A stretch of 64,000 nt of DNA. Source: Elysia crispata. Lineage: Eukaryota; Mollusca; Gastropoda; Plakobranchidae. The stretch is taken from NCBI GenBank assembly GCA_033675545.1, contig JAWDGP010003399.1, forward strand, positions 1,186,001 through 1,250,000, written 5' to 3'. Under the pieces are notes generated by a model. That model searched no databases and was not told where the DNA came from. It saw only the letters and a program-made list of their open reading frames with translations. This document shows, piece by piece, positions 13,803 to 26,262 of this stretch; position 1 is the first letter of the stretch, and the number at the start of each line of letters is the position of its first letter. A program made the translations under genes and the position numbers.

Positions 13803-14278
13803 CAGTACACCTCGGACTCGACGAATTAGTTCGGTCATTTTTAAAAGTTAGTTGAAACTTGAATGCAAGGTTCATTGGAGCCATGACATAAGGCACCACA
13901 AGGGAAGTAACCATCCAAAGTGAAATTACATAATCTCCCTTGTTTTTATCAACTAACAATGTATCTAAAGCTTCACCCTTCCCACCATTGCCTAAGTTAC
14001 CACCGCTTTGGCTCTTTGATTTTGTATCATGATCTCCCCATGCATTGGCTGCCACTCCCTGCTCCCTTTCCCCCCCCTCTCTTTATTATCTTCTCCCTGT
14101 ATGTCAATACTTTGCTATCCCATACCCCCAGTATTACTATGGCTTAATGCAGCCTATACACTAGGTACCCAACTTAAAGCATTTCTTAACAGCCCACTGG
14201 GGACCTTCTGTTGAATTTCAACTACATAGTTTCTAAGTAGAAAAGCATTTTATAATGGATTTGCCAACACTTTTAGTT
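13803..14278 (+). mobile_element. CAGTACAC-type pogo-like MITE, truncated copy
   Basis: It starts after a TA with CAGTACACCTCGGACTCGAC and continues GGTCATTTTTAAAAGTT. The reverse complement of the right end of the element at 23397-24046 has the same words in the same order. Further matches between the two copies are the block around CTCCCTTGTTTTTATCAACT and the block around TTTCTAAGTAGAAAAGCATT. Similarity fades near 14278, before the second terminal repeat, so this copy has lost its far end. No coding capacity. Confidence 0.75.
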
Positions 14279-16186
14279 ATCAAGTTACCAATGGAGTCAT
14301 ATAGGCCACCTCAGTAAGTTAGTGTATCTTGAATTGTGCAGAAAAGACCTTAAGTTAGGCCTAGGACAAAATTTCTCAGAATGGTGTGAAAAAAGGTCCT
14401 TGCACTAGTTTTTATTCTTCTAAGGCTGGACTTGTAATTCCTTAAATTTGAACTTGCCTAACAGCAGCTTGAAAAGGTTATAAAGATGCAAAAATAATGC
14501 TGGAGTGATAGGATGGTACAGACAAAAGAAAGCAAATCCACATTAGAGTAGATGTCCATCTATATAGAATACTGGTTCTCAGTAAAATCACACAAGTTAA
14601 ATGATTTCTATTCTCTGTTGTATTTGTGGTACTCCGCCTAAATATTTGTTAAATCCTGTCTCCCCTTACTTACCTTCATAGTGCCTTTATTTGAATGGGA
14701 AAAAAAAGCAATGTCAAAAAATCTAGAACTGCTTTTTTGCAAAAGAGCCTACCACAAAAACTGCGAGAGACAAAAAGCAAATTAAGAAACCATTTCTTCA
14801 TAATAATTAATATTAAAAAAGCTGGAGAAAATTCAAGTCACTGTTATAGTTTCTTGTTTAACTTTGAGCTGTCGTCGGTGAAATTGAAACTGCCTTTTTT
14901 TCCCATAATATAGGAGAAATAAAAAATTAAAAAACTGAATGTGGTAGGAAAAGACAAGGTTATACAAATATAAATGACGCAAGCGCAATACAGTGACAAA
15001 GAGGTAAAGCCCATTTGTAATGCATGGATATGACACGTGGAAAACGAAACATTTTTCAAAATGTGTCGTATGTATAATCATTGAAAGTCATAAATTTTGG
15101 GCTAAATCTTGCAGGCTGATTATCTTGAGCCACCCATGTGGAACTTAATGCAACAGTGATAATGGTACAAAAGTAACGGGATAAACACATGCTTTGGCTA
15201 AATCGTAAATGATTGCTTTAACGGTATAACAAAATCTTAAATAAAACTACATACATAGGGATATATAAAGATGGCCCATAGCAATCAAATATTAAATGTT
15301 GAAAAAGAAAGCATATGCACAGAAGTCATCTAATTTACACTATATTATGCGCATTTTCAACTTCCTAGTATCCTTACTTTCTGATATAGGTCTCGGATGC
15401 GGTCGGTTCCCCCTCCCAACTATTAAAATTTTTTTCCCTCAAAAAAAAAAAAACAACAAACCTATAACTTAGTATATGTGTGTGTGTATATATATATATA
15501 CACACACACTCAAGTGCAAGTGTAAATATATAAATATACATCGTACATGTATAAACTTCAAGATCCTAAAGTAAGACATGCTAAACAAGTCTCCCAAGCA
15601 CTATGCATGATGAGCATTTTACAGGCCCCAAATTTTTTCAGTATTTTAGCTAACTGGGATGATCATGACACTTGATTCTAAATTACATGTGCACATAAAG
15701 TCAATTTATGGTTATCTTTTTAGGTTCCTCCAGTTGTTTCAAAATGATTTTAAAGACGCAAATGGAAAGAAGCCATGTAGCATATGGAGTAAAGAAGCAT
15801 TATACATGTTAACTGAATATGGCAGTCAGTCTGTTTTATGTCCTACTCCTAGTCCTAGCCTCTTTCCTGAAATGCTTTTATCAAACCCACTATTTTTTTC
15901 TTCTAAGTAACCAATGATGCACTGAGCATCTTGACATTAAAACACCAAATGGGCAGGAAGGTACACTTTCATAAGTTTCACTTATTTTATTAGGGAATAG
16001 GCACTAATTGATCTTTTCAGCTTTTCCTGGAGCTCAACTGATATGAGGCATTCTATCTGTATTTGTTCAATCAAGCTATAGGCACAGCATTAATTTTTTT
16101 TGTATGCTTGGTTGAATTGCTTCATGAGAGCAGCCCTTTCATTTTAAATTCTTTATTAAGCATTTAATCTAACCACACTACATGTA
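14279..16186. other. Intergenic DNA, no gene seen
   Basis: AT-rich with poly-A and poly-T runs. A hairpin-forming dinucleotide block (GT run, TA run, CA run) lies at about 15477-15510. No frame with recognisable protein similarity. Confidence 0.55.
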
Positions 16187-16669
16187 CAGTGGAAACCTCA
16201 AAAACCGAAGTCTGATTATCCGAATCTCTTATGAACCGAATTTTACATGATGATAGGTTATTTTTTTTTCTCTTTCACTTTGTTAGAATCGGACTCGTAT
16301 TTCGAAGTCTTTTTCGTGCAATTCTCTTAATTCGAAGTCGATATCATCCCATTAAGCATCACAAAAGTGCTACATGCATCTCTCAAGCAGCAAGCAATGC
16401 TAATCACTGCCCAAGAAAGGCTGATCAGTGCTCTAACAAATCAAGAAGGGAGCAGTTACACTAACAATTGAGTACCAGTAGCAAATCTATACTGATACAG
16501 ATAGCAACGTGGGACGGGGAAGGGGAGGGTTGCTCTTTGCAGGCACAGTACACACTCACTCAATGAGTCATACTATAGATTCTGTTATACCCATTTTTGT
16601 AACTCGAATACTCTTAATTCGAAGATTTAATCCGTTTCCCATACAATTTGAATCGTGAGGTTTCCACTG
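16187..16669. mobile_element. Tigger-like MITE with CAGTGGAAACCTCA ends
   Basis: A 483-bp non-coding element flanked on both sides by TA. The left end CAGTGGAAACCTCA is perfectly repeated in inverse at the right end (TGAGGTTTCCACTG). The interior has several TTCGAAGT and CCGAA words typical of the subterminal regions of pogo/Tigger elements. A short open frame inside is not similar to a transposase. Confidence 0.88.
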
Positions 16670-18861
16670 TATTAATCAAACACATGTACACTAGTGATTT
16701 GATTAAAACAAAGAATCTTAAGCTAAATAAATACTTATACAGATGCTGTTAGGTAGTTTTTGTTTTGTTTCATTTCACTTTTGCCTTTCTCTTCCAGCAT
16801 TTTTACAAATTTTGAAATATCAATAAATATATGTTGTAAAACCAGTAGTAAATTAATTCAGCAATATTTTATTTTTAAATCAAAAGTTTTTCTTCAACTG
16901 TGCTAGCTCTTCCATGCCTTAATGGAATGCCATGCTGTTATAAGAATGAGGGCTATGAAAAATCACATCCCTTATAGGCCTACACATAATGTTTTAGATG
17001 TTTTAGGTAAAAAAAAAGATAAATACATGTTATGAGATTTTCTAAAAAGGCAGTAGGTATTTCAATTCTCTGATGAACTTGTTGGATTTTAAGGATATTA
17101 AATCCAGTTTGAAATGAAACTTTAATTTCACTGATCTAGAGAAGCTGAAAATTATGATAGAAAACAGTTTTCAGTTTTAAAAAATTTAACTTTGGCTCAC
17201 TGTGTAATGAGAATCCCTCTTACAGTACAAGATAATCACCATTGAATGAACCAAAACGCCTGAAAAATTCCAATTTCGAAGCTAAAGTGAGTAAATTAGA
17301 CCCAAACTCCCAGTGCCAGTTCTCATGCCTGACCTATGCTAAACCCTGGATGGGTGTCCCATGAAGACATGATAAATTTATGATCGACCCACCTTGCCGC
17401 TACTGCCCACCTTGAGTGTATGACTGAATTCTTGCAACTCATACTTCGTAGCCATTTGCTTTACAATTTCACAATTATTTACATTACCTTTCTGCCTAGC
17501 GCCTATACCATCAAGTTCCTCTGTACGTTTGTCTTCATTCCACATGTTCTCAACTAGTATGCCCGCCTTGCAATACAATAAAGTGCTGTACATGTGAGAA
17601 ATGATAAAAGGAATTGAGTTTCATTTAGATTCTAGTTTGCTTAATTTTAGATCTAACAGTTTACCCAGTACTTTTGTAAACTATTGTACTTGAGGTCAAA
17701 CCAGAGAGAGGTTATAATTTCATTTGTATGGGCAAACCAACCTGGTGGAAAGTTTTTCAGGATTTCATCACTTTTCAGTTCACTTGTCTTTCTGCTTGAT
17801 CATTCCTTTTGATAAAGAAAAATGTTATATATGAATTTCTAACTTCCATATTTCCCTACCTATGTAAAAATTTACAAAGGAACACTGTTCAAATGAAATT
17901 CTAGGGACCTCAAAAACTTATTGGTTTGAACATGTTTTGGTTCAACCAGGGTAGTGAACCACTTGAGTGTACAGGAAAGATTCAATTTATCTTGAAGGTA
18001 ACGGTTATAATCTGGATTATGTAGTTGTGAGATGAGTTGAATTCACGGTCCTCATCAGAGTGCGATTGGGTTGGCTTTGATCACAAATTGAGTTTGATCA
18101 ATCATAATGCTTATTGTTATTCTATTGCACTGCTAAAAAGAATATGAAAACACTAAGCGTGACCTACTAAAACAGAGAAAACCCCAAGCCATTTTCTGTG
18201 CATTATCCATCACACATAGCGGTCTGGTACCTTGAAATAAAAATTTCATTAAGAGCCCCATTTTATGCGGTGGCCCTAAGAGATTTAATACTTATATTTA
18301 AAGCCTGACAAGGAACTAGGCTAAGCCAAAGCTAGAGAAAGGAGCTGACAGTAGGATTTTTTTTTTTTGCTTCACCTGTGAGTAAAGACCGCATGTTACT
18401 TATATTTTATAAGCATGAACATATGATACAATAACCTCTAACAGTTTCAAAATAAGCACAAAAATAATTATAAACAGGTTTGAAGCAAGTTTTATTATTT
18501 TACATTTGGTCACATACTGCACACGTGTCCAATATAATTTTCAAATCACAAGTTTTATTGTGAGAAATCTCTACAACATATTTTGGAAGGGAAGTTTGTA
18601 CTGTATAAAATATTGTATTGAATACATTTGAATTCATTCCACATGTAGATGTACTATACTACTAGTACCTTACATGTAACAAATTTATTTTGAAAATTGC
18701 ACTTAGGAAGTCGGAGAAAATGAAATTTACATGAATATTTTAAAAATGCATTACAAAGAAAAAGACAGCATGAAATAAGAAGGTAAATTGCTTCACATTT
18801 TTTTCCTGCTGCTGCCTCCTTGCTTTAAATAACAAAGGCAGTTTAATCAATAAAATAAAAA
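16670..18861. other. Intergenic DNA with possible further pogo-like relic
   Basis: No gene recognised. Between about 17683 and 17972 the outer sequences (TTGTACTTGAGGTCAAACC on the left, GGTTCAACCAGGGTAGTGAA and ACTTGAGTGTACAG on the right) look like a degraded terminal-repeat pair of about 290 bp. The match is too weak for a separate call. Confidence 0.4.
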
Positions 18862-19308
18862 CAGTATAATCCGCTTATATCGACATGCCATCAAAAGAAA
18901 ATATAATGTCAATAAATAAAATTATAGGAGTAAAGAGAGAGAGAGAAAAAAAGGGACGTTACTCCGGAAAAGGGGCCGTAGTGGGTGCACTGTCTACAGT
19001 GTGTATGTCCCTCACTATGCGTGAGAGGGTATATCTAGATCACTCTACAACGTGGCTTAGAAAAGCGTGTACCAAGCCCGATTTTTTTCCCTTTTTGATG
19101 CCTGGCAGAGACGAGTTTCTCAGTCTCTAAAGCCTGGTTTTGGCTAGTTTTTCATGCGCGGCATGTCGATAAAGCGGATAAATCATAAAATCATGTCAAT
19201 ATAATAGAATTTATTTAGTTACGATAAAGGACAAAATTTGGAATTAGCAATCGCGTAGATATCTGAAAATTTCAATAAAACAGCTGTCGATATAAGTGGA
19301 TTCCACTG
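18862..19308. mobile_element. Tigger-like MITE with TTATATCGACA ends
   Basis: A 447-bp element. The left end CAGTATAATCCGCTTATATC and the reverse complement of the right end CAGTGGAATCCACTTATATC agree at 17 of 20 places and both continue GACA. TA follows the right end. A second inverted copy of the left-end words (GGCATGTCGATAAAGCGGAT) lies inside at about 19161-19180, as in elements with subterminal repeats. Non-coding. Confidence 0.82.
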
Positions 19309-20500
19309 TATGATGAAATTCCTAAGGTTAAATGTCATCTCTGCCTTATAGTTATACAATAATTTCGCATTTTCTCTAATACTGAATGACTCCTTGTATT
19401 CACAGCAAAAAGAGCCAACAATAATTTCACCTGGTACTGACAAAAAGGGTTAAGAGTTTCCCCAATATCATTATACTAATTCTTAAGTTATTTGATCAGA
19501 TTCATGAAACTTTCTTCTAACAAAATGTTGTTGAGATTAGGTCCAAACATGAGAATCTGATGGAGCCAGATTTGGGCAATGAATGAAAAGAATGAGGGTA
19601 AATTTTCCCAGTCATAATTTTGGGGTCAACTTTTTGTAATATTTCCAGTATGAGGAATGGCGTTATTAAACTGAAAAGAGATAGAGTAGATGTGCTTTAG
19701 AGCTTCACTGTCTTCACTGTTTCTTTGTCAAATGGTATCTAGCAATTAGCATGAATGAGCATCATGTTTTCTAGACTTGGCCTTTAACCAGAGGTGGATA
19801 GCTGTCATGAAAACTTTTGACAATTTATTTAAAGGTTATTTTCCACTCCTATTGGGGAGGAGAAAATGTCTTGATGGAGATACATGTAAAGAAATGTAAA
19901 ATGTAATGAAAGAATACGGTTTACAGTCCAACCCCAATCTTTTAGAATTAACGACCAGATTTGTATTTTTGGGACATCCCTCATACAAACCATGCACATG
20001 AAACAACTTTTTCTCAGGACACAAATTATAATCCAAAATATTCAACATAGGGCTTTCCATATAACTTGTAAGATGCTTCATTGGGAACTCAACATTGTTT
20101 AGGTGCGTAACAACAAAGACTGCTTAGCTGGCACCCAACCCTGTGCCTGTACTGCAGGCCTGATCAGTTGCTAGCCCTGACTGACTGTGCATCACTCTCT
20201 TGCTTGAAGTTCAACTTTTCAAGGCCCTAAAACACCTATCATTCAGCCCAGTAGACTAAGCCCCTCCACCCCCCATGAATCATTGAATGTGATACACTAC
20301 ACTACGGACCCAATGGTCGCACCACCCTTATCCTCCCACCACACCTCCAGTCACAGCAACAGAGTTACCAGTACCAAGGGGATTGCCACTCACTTTGATA
20401 TGTTACACACCAGCATGAAGCATTTTGAGAGAGACAAAAACATGAATGAGATTGTTCTTTTGCCATCAGGCCTCTTTTGCACAGTTACCTTGGTGCTATC
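19309..20500. other. Intergenic DNA, no gene seen
   Basis: Mostly AT-rich. At 19924-19960 the words ACAGTCCAACCCC and TTTTAGAATTAACGACC resemble another pogo-type terminus, and a related word occurs at 23254. Part of the interior of the element ending at 20664 may lie here, including the GC-richer stretch at 20100-20350. Confidence 0.45.
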
Positions 20501-20664
20501 GATGTTGATATAAGAGAAAACAAGAGAGATAGAGACTGTCGATATAGGGAACTGTAATTATAGGCAGCAAATAGTGGAAAAATTCTGACTTGAAAAAGTA
20601 TGTCGATATAAGAAAAAAGTCGATAGAGGCGATGTCGATATAAGTGGTATGCACTATATATAAA
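20490..20664. mobile_element. Right end of a TTATATCGACA-type Tigger-like element
   Basis: The right end GTCGATATAAGTGGTATGCA then CTATA matches the right end of the 18862-19308 element (GTCGATATAAGTGGATTCCA then CTGTA). Five to six copies of GTCGATA or GTTGATA lie in the preceding 170 bases, resembling subterminal transposase-binding repeats. The left end was not found, so the size is unknown. Confidence 0.65.
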
Positions 20665-21011
20665 AAAAAAAACAAAAAAAAATAAAATTTCATTAAGCTA
20701 TAAACGTACTTTAACGCAAACATCCAATTCAAGAAAAAAATAAGCAACCAAGAATTGTAGAGATGGTCAAAAAGTCTAAACTCTACCTCAATTCCTCAGT
20801 TCTGTGCTGAATGATAGCAACTTTAAGACATGAGTTTTTAAGATATTGAATTAGAAAGATAAACATAAACTATGTAATAGTAATGACATAGTAGTTATAT
20901 ATATATTAAAATCTAAAAAACACACCTACATAAAATGGAACTGGATGGTATTTCAAGAATTCAACAATACATTTCTAAATAAATTTATGATAAATCCTTC
21001 CTAATCCACTG

Positions 21012-22582
21012 CTATTGTTTGACCACGTTCTTTTCTTTGCTGGAAATAGAAGGTGAAACCAATGTTTCTTTCGGGGTCAGGGTCAACCTTGTAGTAGTTG
21101 CATTACTGTAATCTTGATTCAGTTTACACAAATTATCTAGCTCATCTTTTATCTTTTTTACAAGCTCCGACCCTTCTTTCTGAAATAAAATGGATTAAAA
21201 CAAAATCAAATAAGTTCACACATTATTCTTTGTAGCATATTGCACTACAAAGGAGATTTACTTATTCACACTGAATTAAAAAATCAAAGCAGGAGGCAAA
21301 GTGATTAACATAACTCATTTCAATTTCTCTATTCAGTCTCACAATTTTAGTTGTCAGAATTTTTTAGATCATTACATTTATTTATATAGATAGCATTGAT
21401 GTTTTTAGCATTTGCTGAAAATCACGATAATTTGCAATACTCAATAAATAGCATTATCTCTGGGATGAAAATGAACATAATTACAACACAAGCTCAGAAG
21501 CTTGAGCTTGTAAAATGTTTTAATTACATGTAATTTGATGCAATGTGTTCTCCATAAGGTTAAAAATACTAGCTTTCATAGAATTTCTGTTATTAGCAAC
21601 TGCAAAAGGTGCTTCACGGCCACTGGAAGGATTTTGCTCTCTCTTAGCCTTTAAAATGAAGTCTCACTTACACTCCAGGTTCAAAGTCACACAATTTGGA
21701 AAAGAGAATCTTTAAAAATATTGAAACATTGCCTTCCAGGCAGCAATTTTGTTTCCTGTTCTAAATCTGAAGTTTTTTAAAATTCTGAGACAGGTTTCAA
21801 ACCCACTGATGAGGTCCAGCCTAAGATGAAAACACAAACATCTCTCCACCCTTTGTGTGCAGTAACTAGTTAATGTATAAAATATATTGTCGGGTTAAAA
21901 AACAACTTACCAATAAGACAGAAGATTGAGATTTATTTTCTTTGATGAAGATAATAACTTGCTTTCCTTTGCTTAGATGAGAATGCATTTGGCTCAACTT
22001 TATATCTAAGTCACGATCAGCAATTGATGCCTTGATTTTGTACTCCTTTGCAACAGCCTTGGTATCTTTCTTTTTTCCTCTTGAAAGCTCTGAAGTGTTT
22101 TCTTCAATAGCTTTACCTTTTTCAGTTTTTACTGGTAACTGCTGAAGTGAAAAGCATAGCAAGCCATCTGGGTTTTTACTCATGTAGACAAGTCGAAAAT
22201 TTTGGCTTGATGCAAACAGTTTGGCTTGGCCAAATGTAGTTTCTTTGACAAGCATCCCATTTTGATCAAAGATAGAGCATTTGTCTTTGCTATCAAAACT
22301 CTGGACATGATCTGCTTTTGAAGAAAGCCACCTGGACAAAACTGAGGGTTGCTCCCTTTGAGGAAATATTGTATTTGTATTTGTCTGTTGCATACAAATT
22401 GTTTGCCTCAGTAGCAAACATACAGGTATGGGGACTCTGTCTATTGAGCTAGAACTAAAAGGCTTAGCACAACAATGACTTCCTGTTCTGTTTGTGTATA
22501 GATGATAAGATGAGAAAAATACATTTTTGCTGGGGCAACCTCTCCAATGCATTTTCAAACACCTTGCAGTTTGGCTTGCCAT
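21012..22582 (-). CDS. MTIF3: Mitochondrial translation initiation factor 3
   Basis: Mitochondrial IF-3 keeps ribosomal subunits apart and helps select the start codon in the matrix. Two coding exons on the minus strand: 22582-21911 (224 codons, donor GTAAGT) and 21179-21012 (55 codons plus TAG), joined in phase 0. The product is 279 residues, close to human MTIF3. Residues 1-100 are Ser-, Cys- and Arg-rich and fit a mitochondrial presequence. The IF3 N-domain is at about 104-150 (IFDQNGMLVKETTFGQAKLF), a Lys-rich linker at 150-178, and the C-domain at 179-265 (KEYKIKASIADRDLDIKLSQ, then GKQVIIFIKE). The tail is Ser/Thr/Lys-rich. The first ATG is taken as the start. A strong acceptor (long T run, CCGCAG) lies 7 bases upstream of it, so a 5' UTR exon is likely further right. 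Convergent with RRM1. Confidence 0.88.
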
Positions 22583-22589
22583 TCTTACC

Positions 22590-23396
22590 CTGCGGAAAAA
22601 AAAAGAACGAAAAAATATTTTCTTATCATTTTCAAAATGTGAACAAAATCAAAAACTTGCAAAATTATGGATTCAACGACCCTTTAACTGACCGAGAAAA
22701 GCATATTACTTTATGTTATTTATTTTTTCCATGGATTTGGATCTTTACTTCAATACCAAAAACTATGCTGTCATGTAGAACAGTGCTGAAAATTGAGGCT
22801 CGCAAATCCATCTCTAAACAGCTGCACTTCAAAAATAATGAACAAACCTTTGCAAAAACTCCTTGTGAATGCCTTATGAAAGTACCAATAGTGGTTTGAG
22901 ATGTAAAAAAAAAGTTTGAAGAGGCAAGATCTGAATTGTATGGAGTGTATAAAGAGTTTCCTAAGAGTATAGATACAAGGACTCCCCTAGTACATGTAGT
23001 AGTAGCAAGATGTTTAATTTTAAACATACATTATACTCCTCAAAAGAAAAGTGCTTTTGGGAGTAAAAATATGCAATTCCTTTGAAATTCTTAGACAAAG
23101 GAAGAACATTTCATCAAAAAACAGCACTCTTTGCAAAGTGAAAGCAAAACTCATTTGATTTTGCCTTGAATCTGATGATCTCATTAATCCAATGCATGCT
23201 CCCAAATAAGTAGCCAGACTATGGGCTTACCTATTTTGATATACCCTATGTACAGTCCAGATCCTGTACTTTTAGAATTTTCTTTTTCCAACAGTTAAAG
23301 AATATTGAAAAAGTCATCAGTTTGAAAGGGCATATGTGGAAGCCAGTCTGCGACCTTGATATCGATTTTAAACAACAGCAGGCACAGACTAGTGAA
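22590..23396. other. Upstream of MTIF3: probable first intron and 5' region
   Basis: The minus-strand acceptor ends at 22590. A possible matching donor is the minus-strand word AATAGGTAAGC near 23226-23236, which would put a non-coding first exon just to its right. Not provable by eye. The open frames on either strand here show no known similarity. Confidence 0.35.
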
Positions 23397-24046
23397 CAGT
23401 ACACCTCGAATCCAACGGACTTGGATTCATCTTGCATTCAACGAACAGAGTAAAATTCACGTTTTTTTTTCCCCTTCTTTAACTCTCTTCGAACAGAGTA
23501 AAATTCACGTTTTTTTTTTCCCTTCTTTGACTCTCTTAAAACACTTTGCATCAAACGAACTAATCTCAGACCCTTCCTTGGGTTCAACAAACTACAAGTA
23601 CTGGCAAATCCACTATAGAATGCTTTTCTACTTAGAAACTATGCAATTGAAATTCAGTCAAAAGGTCCCCTGTCGCCTATTAAGAAATGCTTGAAGTGTA
23701 TAGGTGTTGGGCACCCAAAGTGTAGGCTACATTATGTCTTAGTAGTACTTGGGGTAGGGGAGAGCAGAGTACTGACATGCAGGGAGAAAATAATAAAAAG
23801 AGAGGGGGAAGGGGGTAGGGAGCAGCAGCAAACACATGGGGAGATCATGATGCAGGATCAAAGAGCCAAAGAGGCCGTAACTTGTGCAATGATGGGAAGG
23901 GTAAAATTTTAAAAAGTGGTTTTATAGACAGGTTGCAAGTTGATAAAAACAAGGGAGATAATCATGGGGTAATTTCACTTTGGTTTCTTACATTCAACGA
24001 ACTTTTAAAAATGACCAAACTAGTTTGTCGAGTCCAAAGTGTACTG
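23397..24046 (-). mobile_element. CAGTACAC-type pogo-like MITE, near-complete copy
   Basis: About 650 bp. The left end is CAGTACACCTCGAATCCAAC and the reverse complement of the right end is CAGTACACTTTGGACTCGAC, followed by TA. It is oriented opposite to the copy at 13803-14278, with which it shares three long blocks. It contains a direct repeat of about 49 bp (GAACAGAGTAAAATTCACG then a T run and CTTCTTT) at 23443-23490 and 23491-23538. Non-coding; the short open frames are chance. Confidence 0.82.
23441..23538. repeat. 49-bp tandem duplication inside MITE
   Basis: Two adjacent near-identical units, each beginning CGAACAGAGTAAAATTCACG, then a T run and CCCTTCTTTGACTCTCTT. It is confined to the 23397-24046 element, so it arose after or during that element's spread. 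Confidence 0.8.
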
Positions 24047-26188
24047 TATTGCTAGTGATAGTGAGAGATAAAGTGTGCAACCTGTAAGTTGAAACCCTTA
24101 CATTTGTTGGATGTGTTAATCATGAAATAATGATCAAAAACTAAAAAGGCATCAAGCTTCAGCCCTAAATTTTGAAAAAAAAAATCTGTTTTTTTTTGTA
24201 AAAAGGAAGGAGAGACTGGTGTCCTGTTAGTGTTACCCACCAATGAGTGTAACTTTGCAGTTTACAACAGAAAAACTGTGGTAAGCCTACTCTTTACATG
24301 CTAAACCCAAGTATTTCTCCAAGTAGCTACTATTCACCCAGTGGTCATAACTGCAGAATTTAACCTTTTGACTGACTCTGAATATCATCATACATGATGA
24401 TCTAATGAAACTTTTCCCAACTTAACCAGTAAGCCTACCTTATAAACATGTGTGACTGTGAGTATGTGGTTATTTTAACTTATTTGCTTTAAAAGCTTTA
24501 ATCCAGCGAATGTTGGCTTGTTTCAATTGTTGTCCTAAAAAATGACCTTATAAAGTAATTACCTCAAAAGCTTACATTAATGATATTAAAATACAAGCAG
24601 CAATAATAACAATAACAAGAAGAAGACTAAAAGGTTAAAAAAAAACCTATTGAGGACCTGAAAATGTTCTCAAAACTATTTCAAACTTAATAGTGAAAGG
24701 AAAAGCATCATCTTTTCCTGTACGATTTAAAAACAAAATCATAAGTGCAAATCATCTTAAATAACCAAAGTGATCTCAGTGATCTAGGCCTAAACAATAC
24801 TGATGGAGGTCTATGCAAAAAAGGATAGACTTGACAAAGCAGCTAGCCAAGCCCAGCTAAGTTTGCCCTACTTCTGCAAGCCTCATTCTTTGTCTACCGG
24901 AATCCAGGCACCCACCAAGTAAGGGCTCTAGTCCATATAGTAATTTGATTGTTTTATCCATGCACATGTGATTCTTAGATTTCTAAAAGGACTGCAACAA
25001 ATAAGGGAAGTTCATCCATTATGCTTTTATTAAATATGGGGATGGCCCTTGAACTTTTTATCACAGCTTTTTCGAACATGTCGAATTTCCCCTAAAATTC
25101 CAAGGAATCAGTGTTCAAGTATTTCGACTGTTATTCCTTGATCTATCAATCATAAGCTACAAATGTTATGACCAACTCTCTTCCACACTGGCATCCAATC
25201 ATAAGAAAGGAAAGGAAAACATGACATGAGACAAAAATACAAATGGTATTTTTAGAAACTTGATGGCATGGATGAAAAATTTAGGAGCATTTTAAGGAAG
25301 GAAACACTCTCAGATTTACAATGTATAAAGATGGTTCTTGAGTTATAAAGCCAAAAAGTATATTCATTAAAGTTTGGATTAAAATTAAGTAATTTAGTTC
25401 TGGGTTCCATCACTGATTCGGAGATCTGGTTGCTGAGATCAAACTAGTCTTACGCAGGTGCAATGAAAAGCTTTGTGCATACCAGGTCAGAACACTCAGG
25501 GAGCAAAAAGGAAGTCAAACTCATCAATGAACTAGATAATTACAAAGGTAAGCACGTTTCAAAGGATACCTGTCAAGAAGCACTTGTGTATCCAGTGGAA
25601 ATTGTGCTATCTGGTTTAAGCCTGAATTGGACTAATTAACAAAATGATAGACTTTCTAAAGTGAATTTTAGCTAACAATCATCCATAAAATCTCAGTTTT
25701 GCATGCTAAACATTTGTAACAGATTTAAAATTCAAATTTTTTAATACAGCAGTCTTGTAATAAAATTCAATATCACATTCCATATTTGATAAGCATAATC
25801 CTACAATTACATTGATTAAGATATCAAAGTGATTATTTTCCCTGAACACTTGGCAAAATGCTGACTCCAAAAGGCAAACCAATGTAACTACAGATTGTGT
25901 TTTCAGGAAAAATGAAAAAAACATTCAATGGTCAGCATAAAAAACTTCAGATATGCGATTTGATAGGTAAAAAAACTTAAGATACTGATGAAGATACGTC
26001 GCTATGCCATTTATTCAAGTTGGATAATACTTTAGTCAGTTTATGCAAAAAAATTAGAAAACAGGTTTTTGTCAGATATCCCGTACATCCATCTGCCATT
26101 GGGGGGCATAATCAGCTCAATACTTATGTTTCTCCAACACATACACACACATATAATTATCAAATATAATTATTCATTAAGAGCAATT
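24047..26188. other. Intergenic DNA, no gene seen
   Basis: AT-rich, with poly-A and poly-T tracts and no frame over 75 codons with any recognisable similarity. I see no repeat ends or splice-consistent coding blocks. Confidence 0.5.
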
Positions 26189-26262
26189 GTCTCTGTGAAG
26201 CAATCACTTAGTGCATTCCCCTGTTAACTGAAAGGTTGGTGGTTCAAGCTTACCCCAGGACG
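26189..26262 (+). pseudogene. tRNA-Asn(GTT) relic
   Basis: The 74 bases match the full length of a eukaryotic tRNA-Asn. They start GTCTCTGTG, have a D-arm-like CAATCACTTAGTGCA, the anticodon arm CCTGTTAACTGAAAGG with GTT, and the B box GGTGGTTCAAGCTTACC, and end AGGACG. Several stem positions are changed (the D stem, and the T arm GGTTCAAGCTT against the usual GGTTCGAGCCC), so it is probably a dead copy or a SINE head. No CCA and no obvious T-run terminator follow directly. Confidence 0.7.

Noticed and set aside
17683-17972. Possible 290-bp pogo-like element
   Set aside because: The two ends agree only in scattered words (TGTAC, CTCAAG/CTTGAG, GGTT) and lack a clear CAGT start, so it is left as a remark only.
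22492-22899. 135-codon plus-strand open frame overlapping the MTIF3 start
   Set aside because: Antisense to the MTIF3 presequence region and without similarity; a shadow frame.
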